Shown here in pieces: positions 44,501 through 51,534 of a DNA stretch of 64,000 bases. Positions within the stretch are counted from its first letter, which is position 1; every line of letters starts with the position of its first letter. Origin of the DNA: Chryseobacterium aquifrigidense. GTDB lineage: Bacteria; Bacteroidota; Bacteroidia; Flavobacteriales; Weeksellaceae. Both the position numbers and the translations under genes were made by a program. The notes beneath the pieces are model-generated. The model was given only the letters and a program-made list of their open reading frames with translations, searched no databases and was not told where the DNA came from. The stretch spans positions 186,001 through 250,000 of the forward strand of contig NZ_VFPD01000004.1 of the NCBI RefSeq assembly GCF_006716485.1. Direction: 5' to 3'.

Positions 44501-44706
44501 TTTTCACTTCAGCCAAAGGACTGGTAGACGGATCTTCTTACAGACTTCCTGCATGGGGAACTTACACATTGGACGGACAAAATCTGGAAAAAACAGGCGT
44601 AAAACCAGACATTTATGTTAAAAACACCTTTATGGACCGTCTTCAGAACAATGATCCACAGTTGGAAAGAGCTGTTCAGGAAATACTTAAAGATTTAAAG
44701 AAATAA
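41530..44706 (+). CDS. Tricorn-like S41 family peptidase
   Basis: Secreted or periplasmic protease of 1058 residues with a signal peptide (ending GISAQEK). Residues 20-550 contain WD/PD40-type propeller blades (SPSLSPDGKTAYFAYDGDIW, NPRLSPDGKWLAFSSNQYGN, VSPDGKKMAFIS). Around residue 540-570 lies a Lys/Glu-rich linker (EEKKEEKSPDKEKDKKDKKE). A PDZ domain (SPAYRSGVDIKPGDQLISVN) near 790-850 precedes the S41 catalytic core with the serine in LINEASLSDAE. The ATG at 41530 gives a signal peptide; upstream frame is rejected. It degrades oligopeptides in other organisms. Placed between the two tRNA-Asn copies. Confidence 0.9.
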   Translation: MKKSIISLLTAFSIIGISAQEKSYFLSSPSLSPDGKTAYFAYDGDIWKADSNGGNASRITALDGEEINPRLSPDGKWLAFSSNQYGNYDVYVMPAGGGTIRQLTFHTGRDEMESWAWDSKTIYFTSNRNNNFGSFTTTIEGKTPQKLFNNYFNNTNGLVETPAGEYLFTSSSESAHQVQRKRYKGENNPDILGYNPKNNSFKQYTNYEGKDFNPSVDKNGIIYFISDENNGEYNLYKLENGKKTALTEFDTSIKKPFVSADGSKVIFERDYQLYTYDVASKKTTPLNISLNTNKTLEKAQNFNVENNISYYDVSPDGKKMAFISRGIIFVSDIEGKFAQQVSDGKEHAMEVKWLKDNRTLLYSQTYNGYQNWFTIQADGKGQPKQLTEDLRNNRSITFNSDLSKAVYLSGRDEVRLLDLKSFKSTTIVKDEIWAFQNSRPSFSPNDEYVLFSAKRNFELDIFIYNIKKAQTLNLTNTGVSEEDPVWSPNGKYIYFASDRTNPSYPLGMQKSNIYRMALDWFDEPFKSEKFDNLFTEEKKEEKSPDKEKDKKDKKEEEKNKEKKEEKEPVIKELKVNPDDTLDRIELVTDRYGYQDDPAVFTDDKKEILLFNSNQDNGKRQLYKKVFTDFEPAKSEKVFDKAAYYLTKNEKNLFALIEGNIYKTTLAALKPEKINIQYSFDKDLASEFTQMYAEAWTGVEENFYDEKFHGIDWKAKKEQYAKYLPYVHNRNDLRILLNDLLGELNSSHTGFSSTGKEETMFLNYFTNETGIIFKKDHPYTVESIVRKSPAYRSGVDIKPGDQLISVNGKKIDLNENIETYFTSPKKQDELVLTFNRDGKTITTKVHPISNGELKGLLYDDWIYNNHQRVDKLSNNRIAYSCMKNMSTDELDRFLLDMVEQENRKDAVILDLRYNTGGNVHDKVLNFLSQRPYLQWKYREGKITTQPNFAPSRKPIVLLINEASLSDAEMTAAGFKALKLGKIIGQDTYRWIIFTSAKGLVDGSSYRLPAWGTYTLDGQNLEKTGVKPDIYVKNTFMDRLQNNDPQLERAVQEILKDLKK

Positions 44707-44736
44707 GGTCAAAAATATTATAATTTTTTGCACAAA

Positions 44737-44773
44737 TTTTGCTTGATAGGATAACTAATTCTATCAAGCAAAA
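44737..44773 (+). promoter_or_regulatory. Perfect 13-bp inverted repeat at the AAA ATPase start
   Basis: TTTTGCTTGATAG (44737-44749) and CTATCAAGCAAAA (44761-44773) are exact complements with an 11-nt spacer. The right arm ends on the A of the ATG. The hairpin would occupy the ribosome binding region; as DNA it could be an operator. No T tract follows, so a terminator function is less likely. Confidence 0.6.
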
Positions 44774-45492
44774 TGCCTTATCTATCAAAGATTTATTTAA
44801 ATGACAATCACCCAAAAAATTTTCCTTTCAGCCTTCCATTTTTACGCAACGGCTTAAATATAAGACTGAAAAGCAATGTTACATTTTTCGTGGGCGAAAA
44901 TGGAATTGGAAAATCCACCCTGCTTGAAGCCATTGCAGACAAATGCGACTTCAATGTGGCTGGTGGAAACCGTAATCACAATTACGACTTTCATAAAACA
45001 GAATCTGCGTTGTCAGAATATCTTACTCTTTCCTGGCATCATAAGACTTCTCAGGGCTTTTTTATGAGAGCTGAAAGTTTTTTCAACTTTGCTACCTATA
45101 TTGATGATGTGGCTAAAGAAGATCAAAGGGTTCTGGAAGCCTACGGTGGAAAATCTTTACACCAACAGTCTCATGGCGAAGCTTTTTTATCCCTGTTCCA
45201 TAACCATTTCCAGCATGGCATTTATATTCTTGACGAGCCGGAAGCCGCTTTATCACCACAGAGACAACTTTCTCTATTATCTATTATTCATAAATTAGAA
45301 AAAACCGGAAAAGCTCAGTTTATAATTTCAAGCCACTCACCAATACTGATGAGTTATCCAACCTCAGAAATTTATCTTCTTGATGATAAAATTCAAAAAG
45401 TGCATTATAAAGAAACAGAGCATTACCAGCTAACAAAAAATTTCCTGGAATCTCCGGAACGGTATTTTAAACATTTATTCGAAGACATCTAA
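44773..45492 (+). CDS. AAA family ATPase (ABC/SbcC-like)
   Basis: Stand-alone ATPase of 239 residues. Walker A GENGIGKS is at residues 41-48; a signature-like QQSHGEAFLSLF near 135; Walker B IYILDEPEAALSPQRQ near 155; and IISSHSPILMSYP supplies the H-loop. This is the small AAA_21/OLD-like class with no coiled coil or fused nuclease. It starts 66 nt after the S41 protease and is preceded by a perfect inverted repeat touching its start. No partner nuclease or toxin was found, so no defence role can be claimed. Confidence 0.88.
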   Translation: MPYLSKIYLNDNHPKNFPFSLPFLRNGLNIRLKSNVTFFVGENGIGKSTLLEAIADKCDFNVAGGNRNHNYDFHKTESALSEYLTLSWHHKTSQGFFMRAESFFNFATYIDDVAKEDQRVLEAYGGKSLHQQSHGEAFLSLFHNHFQHGIYILDEPEAALSPQRQLSLLSIIHKLEKTGKAQFIISSHSPILMSYPTSEIYLLDDKIQKVHYKETEHYQLTKNFLESPERYFKHLFEDI

Positions 45493-45597
45493 GTTTAAAT
45501 AAAAATCTCAAGAAATATTTCTTATTGAAATTCAATACATTTAGTGAAAAATCGTCAATAACAAAGGATAAAACTTGCTTGGTATGGATATTCATAT

Positions 45598-45605
45598 TAT
45601 ATTTG
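45598..45605 (+). promoter_or_regulatory. tRNA-Asn promoter (copy 2)
   Basis: -7 box TATATTTG with TTG at 45575-45577, the same 20-nt spacing as copy 1. Confidence 0.65.
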
Positions 45606-45627
45606 CACCACTTAAAACAAAGGAAAT

Positions 45628-45701
45628 TCCTCCTTAGCTCAGTTGGTTAGAGCATCTGACTGTTAATCAGAGGGTCGCTGGTTCGAGCCCAGCAGGAGGA
45701 G
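45628..45701 (+). tRNA. tRNA-Asn (GTT), copy 2
   Basis: Identical over 74 nt to the copy at 41158-41231, and with nearly identical promoter and terminator. Confidence 0.96.
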
Positions 45702-45705
45702 CAAA

Positions 45706-45734
45706 AAGACTTACAGAAATGTAAGTCTTTTTTT
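45706..45734 (+). terminator. tRNA-Asn terminator (copy 2)
   Basis: Same 9-bp AAGACTTAC/GTAAGTCTT hairpin and T tract as copy 1. Confidence 0.8.
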
Positions 45735-45872
45735 ATTTAATTATCCTTCGTAACAGCATCAAAATACTCCTTATACGTAAGATCTTAATCTTTATTTTAA
45801 TCCTTTGATTATTATATTTTAAGCATTGAAATTTCCCGGTTAATTTTTCACCTATACATATATTATTTTCGC

Positions 45873-45880
45873 TACTTTTG
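45873..45880 (+). promoter_or_regulatory. -7 box TACTTTTG for the DUF5686 gene
   Basis: Perfect TAnnTTTG about 97 nt before the chosen ATG. Confidence 0.5.
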
Positions 45881-45976
45881 TCGTTTTATAGGATAGAATA
45901 AAAATATTTTACTTTTTTACCTATTTTTTAAATAAACTGCATGCTTTTTGTTTATGCTAATTGCCTGAAGAAACGA

Positions 45977-48508
45977 ATGATGTTAAACAATAACTCCCAA
46001 AAACACTATCTTTTATTTTTTTTTCTGATTCTCGCCGGTTCCGTATGCGCTCAAAACAAGGCCATCGGTAAGGTGGTTGACGAAAAGAACAATAAAGAAC
46101 TGAATAAAGTTGATATTTTTATCAATAATGACAAAACACCTTCCCTGACGACAACTTCAGGCAGTTTCATCGTTCAGTCTGATAGCATCATTCATCAGTT
46201 AAGATTTTCCAAAAAAAATTATATTACAGAAACCCTTGATATCACCCCTGAAAATGCTGAAAATATTTTCGTACAGCTATCACAGGCTAAAGTGAGCGAC
46301 ATTCAGGAGATTGTTCTTCAAAGCGGTAAAACAAAATACAAAAACAAGAAAGAAAATCCTGCTTATGCAATTATGCAGAAAGTCTGGGCTCAAAAAAGAA
46401 ATAACGGACTGGAAAAATTCGATACCTATTCCTATAAAGAATACGAAAAAACGCAGTTTGACCTGAACAACTTGGACAGTGCGTTCATGAAGAAAAAGAT
46501 CTTCAATAAACTGGATTTCATTTTCAGTTATGCTGATTCTACCGCAAGTGGAAGGCTTGGTCTTCCTATCTTCTTGAATGAAGCTGTTTATGAAAATTAT
46601 GGTAAAAACAAACCGGATAAAGACAGCAAAAGAACTCTGGTTGCTCAAAAAACTTCAGGCTTCCAGGACAATCAGGTGATTACGGTTTCAGCTAAAAACC
46701 TTTATCGTGATATTAATATTTACGATAATACCCTTAATTACTTTGATATTGGCTTCCAGAGTCCCGTGGGAACAGATGGGTTCAGTACCTACGATTACAG
46801 TCTTATGGACACCATTACGATTCGTGGTGAAAAAGCCTTCCAGATAAGATATCAGCCTAAGAGAAAAGACATCCTTGCATTCCAGGGAAACCTTTATATT
46901 GATACGGATACCTATGCTGTTTTAGGTGCTACATTGAAGTCAACCCAAAAAATCAATGTCAATTTTGTCAACAGTGTTTATACTCAGGTGGAATATGATA
47001 ATCCTGATGATGCTACATTTCTTCCTAAAAAAATGGTGACAGAATTTGAAATGAGCCCTTTTTCAAAAAAGAAAGGTGCAAAAAGCATTATTGCTAAAAG
47101 ATCGGTAGATTATTCTGATTATCAGTTCAACAAACCTCTTGATCCAAAAGTATTTAAACGTACCGAAGAAGAATACGAAGACAAATTTACCAATAAAGAT
47201 GATGCCTACTGGACAAAGGTCAGACCTGACACTTTATCCAAAGCAGAACAGGGAGTTTACAACATGCTTGATGAGCTTCAGCAGACCCCGAAATTCAACA
47301 GAATGGTAAAGCTGTTTGAAACGCTTGGCTCACGGTATTACAACGCCTTCAAAGGGATTGATATTGGTCCTATTTTTTCAATCTACGGAAGAAATGAAGT
47401 AGAAGGAGACAGAATAAGATTAGGAGCAAGGACTTATTTCGGATTAAATGATACCTGGAGAGCTCAGTTTTATACAGCCTATGGGTTCAAAGATCAACAG
47501 TTTAAATATGGAGTGGAGGTAAGATATATGTTCAATAAGCTTAACCGTTTTATGATTGGCGCAGGGACAAGTAGAGATATTGTTCAGCTTGGTGGGCAGC
47601 TTACTTCCGGAGATGGCGTTACTCCGCAATCTTCTTCTTCCAGTACTTTCTTCGCAAGAGGAGAAAACATTTCTTTAAGTTCTGTAAACAAAACAAGTGT
47701 TTTTGCAGCTATTGAACCATGGAAAAACTTCCAGATAAGAGTAGATGGAGTAATGCAGAGTATTAAATCTGCTATTCCGGAGAAATTCAACCTGATGTAT
47801 TTTAAAGACGGCCAGCTGAGAAAGACTGTTAATGACTCTCATGTTACCATCAGTTTAATTGCCAAACCTGGTGCAAAATTCTCACAAACCGGAATTGACC
47901 GTTATCAGGCAAGAAACCTGGCTCCAACCATCGTTTTAAGATATACACGAGGTATTGAAGGATTATTTAATGCTGACTTCAACTATGACAAGCTTCAATT
48001 CATGCTTTATAAGCCATTTTTAATTGGAAGTGCAGGTAAACTGGTAGTGAATTTCGAAGCTGGGAAAAACTTTAATACCGTTCCCCTGGCATTACAGAAT
48101 ATCATTCCTGCCAACCTTTCATATGGTCTGGTACCGAATACATTCTCTCAGCTTAATTATTACGAGTTTGTGACTGATGCTTATACTACACTACAACTGG
48201 AACATCATTTTAATGGTAAAATACTTTCTTATATTCCTTTGATTAAAAAGCTGAAATTGAGAGAAGTTGCATTTATCAGAGGCGCTTACGGGACATTAAG
48301 CGATGCCTCCAAAGCAATCAATGTAGAAGGCTTTAAATATTCCGCGCCAAGTGAACATATCTATTATGAATACGGATTCGGAATTGAAAATATAGGAATC
48401 GGAAACCTGAGAATCTTCAGAGTAGACTTCAACTGGAGAGGAAATTATCTTGACAGGCCAGACATCTCTAAATTTGGTGTTAAGGCAGGATTCCAGGTAG
48501 GATTCTAA
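45977..48508 (+). CDS. DUF5686 outer-membrane protein with carboxypeptidase-regulatory-like domain
   Basis: Outer-membrane protein of 843 residues. A signal peptide (ending GSVCAQ) is followed by a carboxypeptidase-regulatory-like domain (residues 24-100, NKAIGKVVDEKNNKELNKVD). A long central region with many Tyr/Asn and YEKTQFDLNN-type motifs leads to a barrel-like end (residues 490-843). This matches the DUF5686 family, widespread in Bacteroidota and possibly linked to outer-membrane assembly or adhesion; function is unknown. The ATG at 45977 is the better of two adjacent Met codons because the signal peptide follows. A perfect 13-bp stem terminator follows the stop. Confidence 0.85.
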   Translation: MMLNNNSQKHYLLFFFLILAGSVCAQNKAIGKVVDEKNNKELNKVDIFINNDKTPSLTTTSGSFIVQSDSIIHQLRFSKKNYITETLDITPENAENIFVQLSQAKVSDIQEIVLQSGKTKYKNKKENPAYAIMQKVWAQKRNNGLEKFDTYSYKEYEKTQFDLNNLDSAFMKKKIFNKLDFIFSYADSTASGRLGLPIFLNEAVYENYGKNKPDKDSKRTLVAQKTSGFQDNQVITVSAKNLYRDINIYDNTLNYFDIGFQSPVGTDGFSTYDYSLMDTITIRGEKAFQIRYQPKRKDILAFQGNLYIDTDTYAVLGATLKSTQKINVNFVNSVYTQVEYDNPDDATFLPKKMVTEFEMSPFSKKKGAKSIIAKRSVDYSDYQFNKPLDPKVFKRTEEEYEDKFTNKDDAYWTKVRPDTLSKAEQGVYNMLDELQQTPKFNRMVKLFETLGSRYYNAFKGIDIGPIFSIYGRNEVEGDRIRLGARTYFGLNDTWRAQFYTAYGFKDQQFKYGVEVRYMFNKLNRFMIGAGTSRDIVQLGGQLTSGDGVTPQSSSSSTFFARGENISLSSVNKTSVFAAIEPWKNFQIRVDGVMQSIKSAIPEKFNLMYFKDGQLRKTVNDSHVTISLIAKPGAKFSQTGIDRYQARNLAPTIVLRYTRGIEGLFNADFNYDKLQFMLYKPFLIGSAGKLVVNFEAGKNFNTVPLALQNIIPANLSYGLVPNTFSQLNYYEFVTDAYTTLQLEHHFNGKILSYIPLIKKLKLREVAFIRGAYGTLSDASKAINVEGFKYSAPSEHIYYEYGFGIENIGIGNLRIFRVDFNWRGNYLDRPDISKFGVKAGFQVGF

Positions 48509-48529
48509 ACAGAATATATAATAAAATAG

Positions 48530-48558
48530 TTTCGGCGGCTTCTTTGAAGCCGCCGAAA
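48530..48558 (+). terminator. Strong intrinsic terminator
   Basis: A perfect 13-bp stem (TTTCGGCGGCTTC/GAAGCCGCCGAAA), 3-nt loop, then TTTTAT, 21 nt after the DUF5686 stop. Confidence 0.85.
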
Positions 48559-48595
48559 TTTTATTTCAGATTATATACAAGGCCTGAACTTATTA

Positions 48596-48761
48596 TTAAA
48601 AGCACTCGCAACCTTCTACATCAAGCAGACAACGCATCCTTTGCTCCTTTGTCAGTCCACAAAATACATTACATGATGTGATTGGTTTTTGCCGGACACC
48701 ATACTTCACCTCCGTTAATACTTCTCAGACTGTTCTTTGTTAATTTTCTTAGATTTTTCAT
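48596..48761 (-). pseudogene. Frameshifted GG-leader bacteriocin-like peptide
   Basis: A minus-strand frame opens at ATG 48761 with MKNLRKLTKNSLRSINGG, a double-glycine leader paralogous to the peptide gene at 8151. It ends after 30 residues at TAA 48669. A run of five A (48686-48690 on the plus strand as T) follows the codon for Pro-Ala. With four A the frame would continue to a 54-residue peptide ending CNVFCGLTKEQRMRCLLDVE then GCECF with a stop at 48596; the core would have six cysteines. So either a one-base insertion broke the gene or the base is a sequencing error. A TATATTTG box lies about 76 nt upstream. Confidence 0.7.
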
Positions 48762-48836
48762 GATTATTTAGTTTTATTTGCTGCCTACTCTTTTTGCTTT
48801 TCGGCTTCCACAACTATCTCAAAACTGGACAGTTAA

Positions 48837-48844
48837 CAAATATA
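48837..48844 (-). promoter_or_regulatory. -7 box TATATTTG for the broken GG-leader peptide
   Basis: Perfect TAnnTTTG on the minus strand, about 76 nt before the ATG at 48761, showing that the locus still has a promoter. Confidence 0.45.
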
Positions 48845-48889
48845 AAATATTTCACAAATAAAAAAATACCCTGAAAACTGGCAAATAAA

Positions 48890-48915
48890 AAAACCTCAGT
48901 AAAAACTGAGGTTTT
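48890..48915 (-). terminator. Terminator after rpmA
   Basis: AAAACCTCAGT and ACTGAGGTTTT form an 11-bp stem with a 4-nt loop and a T tract on the minus strand. Confidence 0.8.
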
Positions 48916-48938
48916 AATTTTTATAAAACGCTTAAAAA

Positions 48939-49196
48939 TTATGCGTTTGGCTCTACAGATACGAAAGATCTGTTGTTTGCTTTCTTTCTGAAAACTACTT
49001 TACCATCTACTAATGCAAACAAAGTGTGATCTTTACCGATTCCCACGTTATCACCTGGGTGGTGCTGAGTACCTCTTTGTCTAACAATAATATTTCCGGC
49101 AATAGCTTCTTGTCCTCCGAAAATCTTCACACCTAATCTTTTAGAGTGAGACTCTCTACCGTTCTTGGAACTACCGACTCCTTTCTTGTGTGCCAT
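48939..49196 (-). CDS. rpmA: 50S ribosomal protein L27
   Basis: Protein of 85 residues at the peptidyl-transferase centre. MAHKKGVGSSKNGRESHSKR and the motif GGQEAIAGNIIVRQRGTQHH are characteristic. It starts directly with MAHKKG, with no N-terminal propeptide of the Firmicutes type. It lies 12 nt after rplU, the standard pair. Confidence 0.97.
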   Translation of the reverse strand: MAHKKGVGSSKNGRESHSKRLGVKIFGGQEAIAGNIIVRQRGTQHHPGDNVGIGKDHTLFALVDGKVVFRKKANNRSFVSVEPNA

Positions 49197-49208
49197 TTTA
49201 TTACTGGA

Positions 49209-49787
49209 TTATTTATTAAGTGCTTTAAATTGATCGATATTCTTAATGATAGCAGCATCTACTTCTTCATGCGTAAGAATATTCTTTTCTAATTCAACTT
49301 TAACTGCTTTACCTAAAGTAATTAAAGTTTCTCTGTTCTCTTTAGACTGAGACAAGTTGTTTTTCTTTAAGTGATAGTTCAATTCGTGATCTTCACCAAA
49401 GTTAACAGTTGCGTTGTCAGAAAGAACTTCACCTTTCACAGTTTCTTTTTTAGCAGCAGCTTTTTTAGCTCCACCTTCAAAACCTGTAATACCAGTGATT
49501 ACGATTTGAGTTAAAGATTGTCTGTGACCGTTTTTCACTTTGTAACCTTTTCTTCTTTTCTTTTTGAAAACGATTACTTTATCAGCTTTAACGTGGTCAA
49601 GGATCTCTGCTTCTACAGTGATTCCGTTTACAGCTGGGGCGCCTACAGTGATTGCACCGTTTACAGTAAGAAGAACTTTATCGAAAGAAACTTTTCCTCC
49701 TTTATCTCCTTTTAAACGGTTTACAAACAACTTCTGGTCTTGCTCAACTTTGTATTGAAGCCCTGCTATTTCTACAATTGCAAACAT
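49209..49787 (-). CDS. rplU: 50S ribosomal protein L21 with C-terminal extension
   Basis: Residues 1-103 are ordinary L21 (MFAIVEIAGLQYKVEQDQKL, and VIVFKKKRRKGYKVKNGHRQ near residue 80). About 90 further residues follow, starting with a KKAAAKKETVKGE linker and then NFGEDHELNYHLKKNNLSQS, an acidic/helical segment. E. coli L21 has 103 residues, so the protein is nearly twice as long. Extensions of this kind occur in Bacteroidota L21. Co-transcribed with rpmA from a -7 box about 31 nt upstream. Confidence 0.95.
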   Translation of the reverse strand: MFAIVEIAGLQYKVEQDQKLFVNRLKGDKGGKVSFDKVLLTVNGAITVGAPAVNGITVEAEILDHVKADKVIVFKKKRRKGYKVKNGHRQSLTQIVITGITGFEGGAKKAAAKKETVKGEVLSDNATVNFGEDHELNYHLKKNNLSQSKENRETLITLGKAVKVELEKNILTHEEVDAAIIKNIDQFKALNK

Positions 49788-49817
49788 TGTTTATAAATTT
49801 TTAGTTATTTCGAGGTG

Positions 49818-49825
49818 CAAATATA
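49818..49825 (-). promoter_or_regulatory. -7 box TATATTTG for rplU-rpmA
   Basis: Perfect TAnnTTTG on the minus strand 31 nt before the rplU ATG. Confidence 0.6.
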
Positions 49826-49971
49826 CATATAATTTTCTAAATAGCTTACAATCAAAGCAATGTTTTTTTAATTAAAAACCTACTCACTATGTTTTGAATA
49901 ATTTTTTTCATTAAAATACTCACAATTAAGAGATAATTTCATACATTCGCTTTACCAAATTGAATTTATAT

Positions 49972-50859
49972 ATGAAAAGAAACTTTAATCTCTGCTTACT
50001 AGCAGGTGCCATTGCTGTTACTTCATTAACAGCATGTAGTGATGACCAAATGGACAACAATGTTCAACCTCAGCAAGAAGCACAAAGTGCCAAAATTGAT
50101 CAGCCTGGGGATCTTGAAAAAATCTGTTCTTATGTAGACAACAACTGGAGTACCAATTCAGTTTTACTGACCGGGCTTCAAAACTCCACAGACACCAATT
50201 TTATGAATGCACAAATGACTAAAATTGCAAGCATGTGGGGAAGAAGCAATCCTCTTCTACGATTTGTAAATGACCCTACTAATTTTAATTCTACCTACAA
50301 CGCCATATCTTATGGTAACGGAAGAATTTATTACGGTTATGCTATTTATTATGATGCAAAATCAAAAGGTGGCGATATTGTAAACGCCATGATTCTTGCT
50401 CATGAATACGGACATCAGTTGCAATACATCTTCAATCTCCCTTCTGTATCAGAATCAACGTACAGGCCAAACGAGCTTGAAGCAGATGGCTTTGCAGGAT
50501 ATTACCTGAGAAGACCTAACGGGTACAATAAAACCAGCTTCCCGGAAATTGCTGCAGCTTATGAATTTGCCCAGAGCATCGGTGACTATCAAACCACCAA
50601 TGTAAACCATCACGGTACACCTGCCCAGAGAAGATCAGCAGTTCGTTTAGGATTCCTTTTAGGACAATACGACCTTAATGCTTCCAATTTCGATTACAAC
50701 TTCTTCTATTACTATCAGGGAGTATTAAATGGCACTTACAAGATGGCGAAGAACACGGTAAATCCTGAAATCGACGCTTACATGAGCCAATATATTGATG
50801 AACTTAAAAAAATTCAGTCAGGAGAAATTTCTGCGGAAGAATTTAAACATCTTCAATAA
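49972..50859 (+). CDS. Zinc metalloprotease lipoprotein
   Basis: Lipoprotein of 295 residues (lipobox TSLTAC, Cys22). The zinc site HEYGH is at residues 144-148 (MILAHEYGHQLQY) and a downstream NELEADGFAGYY (Glu168-Asp172) supplies the third ligand, the same spacing as in YpfJ-like neutral zinc metallopeptidases, where the order is HExxH then E-(L/I)-x-AD-x-FAG. It probably sits in the outer membrane or on the surface. The ATG at 49972 is chosen over a TTG at 49960 on signal-peptide grounds. Substrate unknown. Confidence 0.85.
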   Translation: MKRNFNLCLLAGAIAVTSLTACSDDQMDNNVQPQQEAQSAKIDQPGDLEKICSYVDNNWSTNSVLLTGLQNSTDTNFMNAQMTKIASMWGRSNPLLRFVNDPTNFNSTYNAISYGNGRIYYGYAIYYDAKSKGGDIVNAMILAHEYGHQLQYIFNLPSVSESTYRPNELEADGFAGYYLRRPNGYNKTSFPEIAAAYEFAQSIGDYQTTNVNHHGTPAQRRSAVRLGFLLGQYDLNASNFDYNFFYYYQGVLNGTYKMAKNTVNPEIDAYMSQYIDELKKIQSGEISAEEFKHLQ

Positions 50860-50890
50860 ACGAGAACATTCATTTTTAGCATATTTAAGA

Positions 50891-50923
50891 AAGGAGGCGG
50901 ACAGTATGTTCCGCCCCTTTTTT
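50891..50923 (+). terminator. Intrinsic terminator
   Basis: AAGGAGGCGGA and TCCGCCCCTT arms with two mismatches and a T tract, 31 nt after the protease stop. Confidence 0.65.
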
Positions 50924-50963
50924 GTTTTAAAAGCTTTTATACTCAACCCAATCAATTTGTTTG

Positions 50964-50971
50964 TATTTTTG
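50964..50971 (+). promoter_or_regulatory. -7 box TATTTTTG for the lipoprotein-acyltransferase pair
   Basis: Perfect TAnnTTTG 15 nt before the ATG at 50986. Confidence 0.5.
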
Positions 50972-50985
50972 AAAAAAATAATTCC

Positions 50986-51534
50986 ATGAAGTATTGGTTA
51001 CTCATAATTTCTCTTTTCACATTACACTCGTGTACTGTTGCCGGAATAACGAATGATTATGGCAAGCTCACAACCACGGAACAACAGAGCATTATCCCTA
51101 TTCAGGACTTTTCAAAAACAGATACTCAGCATATTTATAAGATAAGCGGCTCTCAGCTAAAGAAAGAACTGGCCAACCATCCAAAATCATTAGTATATGT
51201 ATTTACCAATGGCTGTACATCAAAATTGTGCCTGCCAATGTCTTCATATGAAACATTTGCTAAAGAAAAAGGATATAAATTATTTCTGGTTATGAATGGC
51301 TATCATAATATCAGTGAGACAACCCATCAACGCTCAGCCCTCTTCAAAGAACCTCTTTTTGCTATTGACAATGATTTTTACAACTCAAACATAAGAATGA
51401 AATACATGAGATATTTCGAAAACGATCTTCGTGGGCTGGAGCATAATCAAAAGCCAGAATGGGAAGGTAATCTATACTTTTTTGAGCACGGACAGCTAAA
51501 ACAAATTACCAAAGAACTTCCAAGCAATCTATAA
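50986..51534 (+). CDS. Thioredoxin-fold-like lipoprotein
   Basis: Lipoprotein of 182 residues (lipobox TLHSC, Cys16). The segment SLVYVFTNGCTSKLCLPMSS has a strand followed by two cysteines spaced four apart, reminiscent of a thioredoxin-like fold, but the spacing is not the classic CxxC. No clear family was recognised. Its stop overlaps the start of the acyltransferase by one base (TAATG), so the two are translated together. The partner is unknown. Confidence 0.6.
   Translation: MKYWLLIISLFTLHSCTVAGITNDYGKLTTTEQQSIIPIQDFSKTDTQHIYKISGSQLKKELANHPKSLVYVFTNGCTSKLCLPMSSYETFAKEKGYKLFLVMNGYHNISETTHQRSALFKEPLFAIDNDFYNSNIRMKYMRYFENDLRGLEHNQKPEWEGNLYFFEHGQLKQITKELPSNL

Noticed and set aside
44773..45492. 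AAA ATPase as part of an antiphage defence system
   Set aside because: No nuclease, reverse transcriptase, toxin or effector gene is adjacent; its neighbours are a protease and a tRNA.
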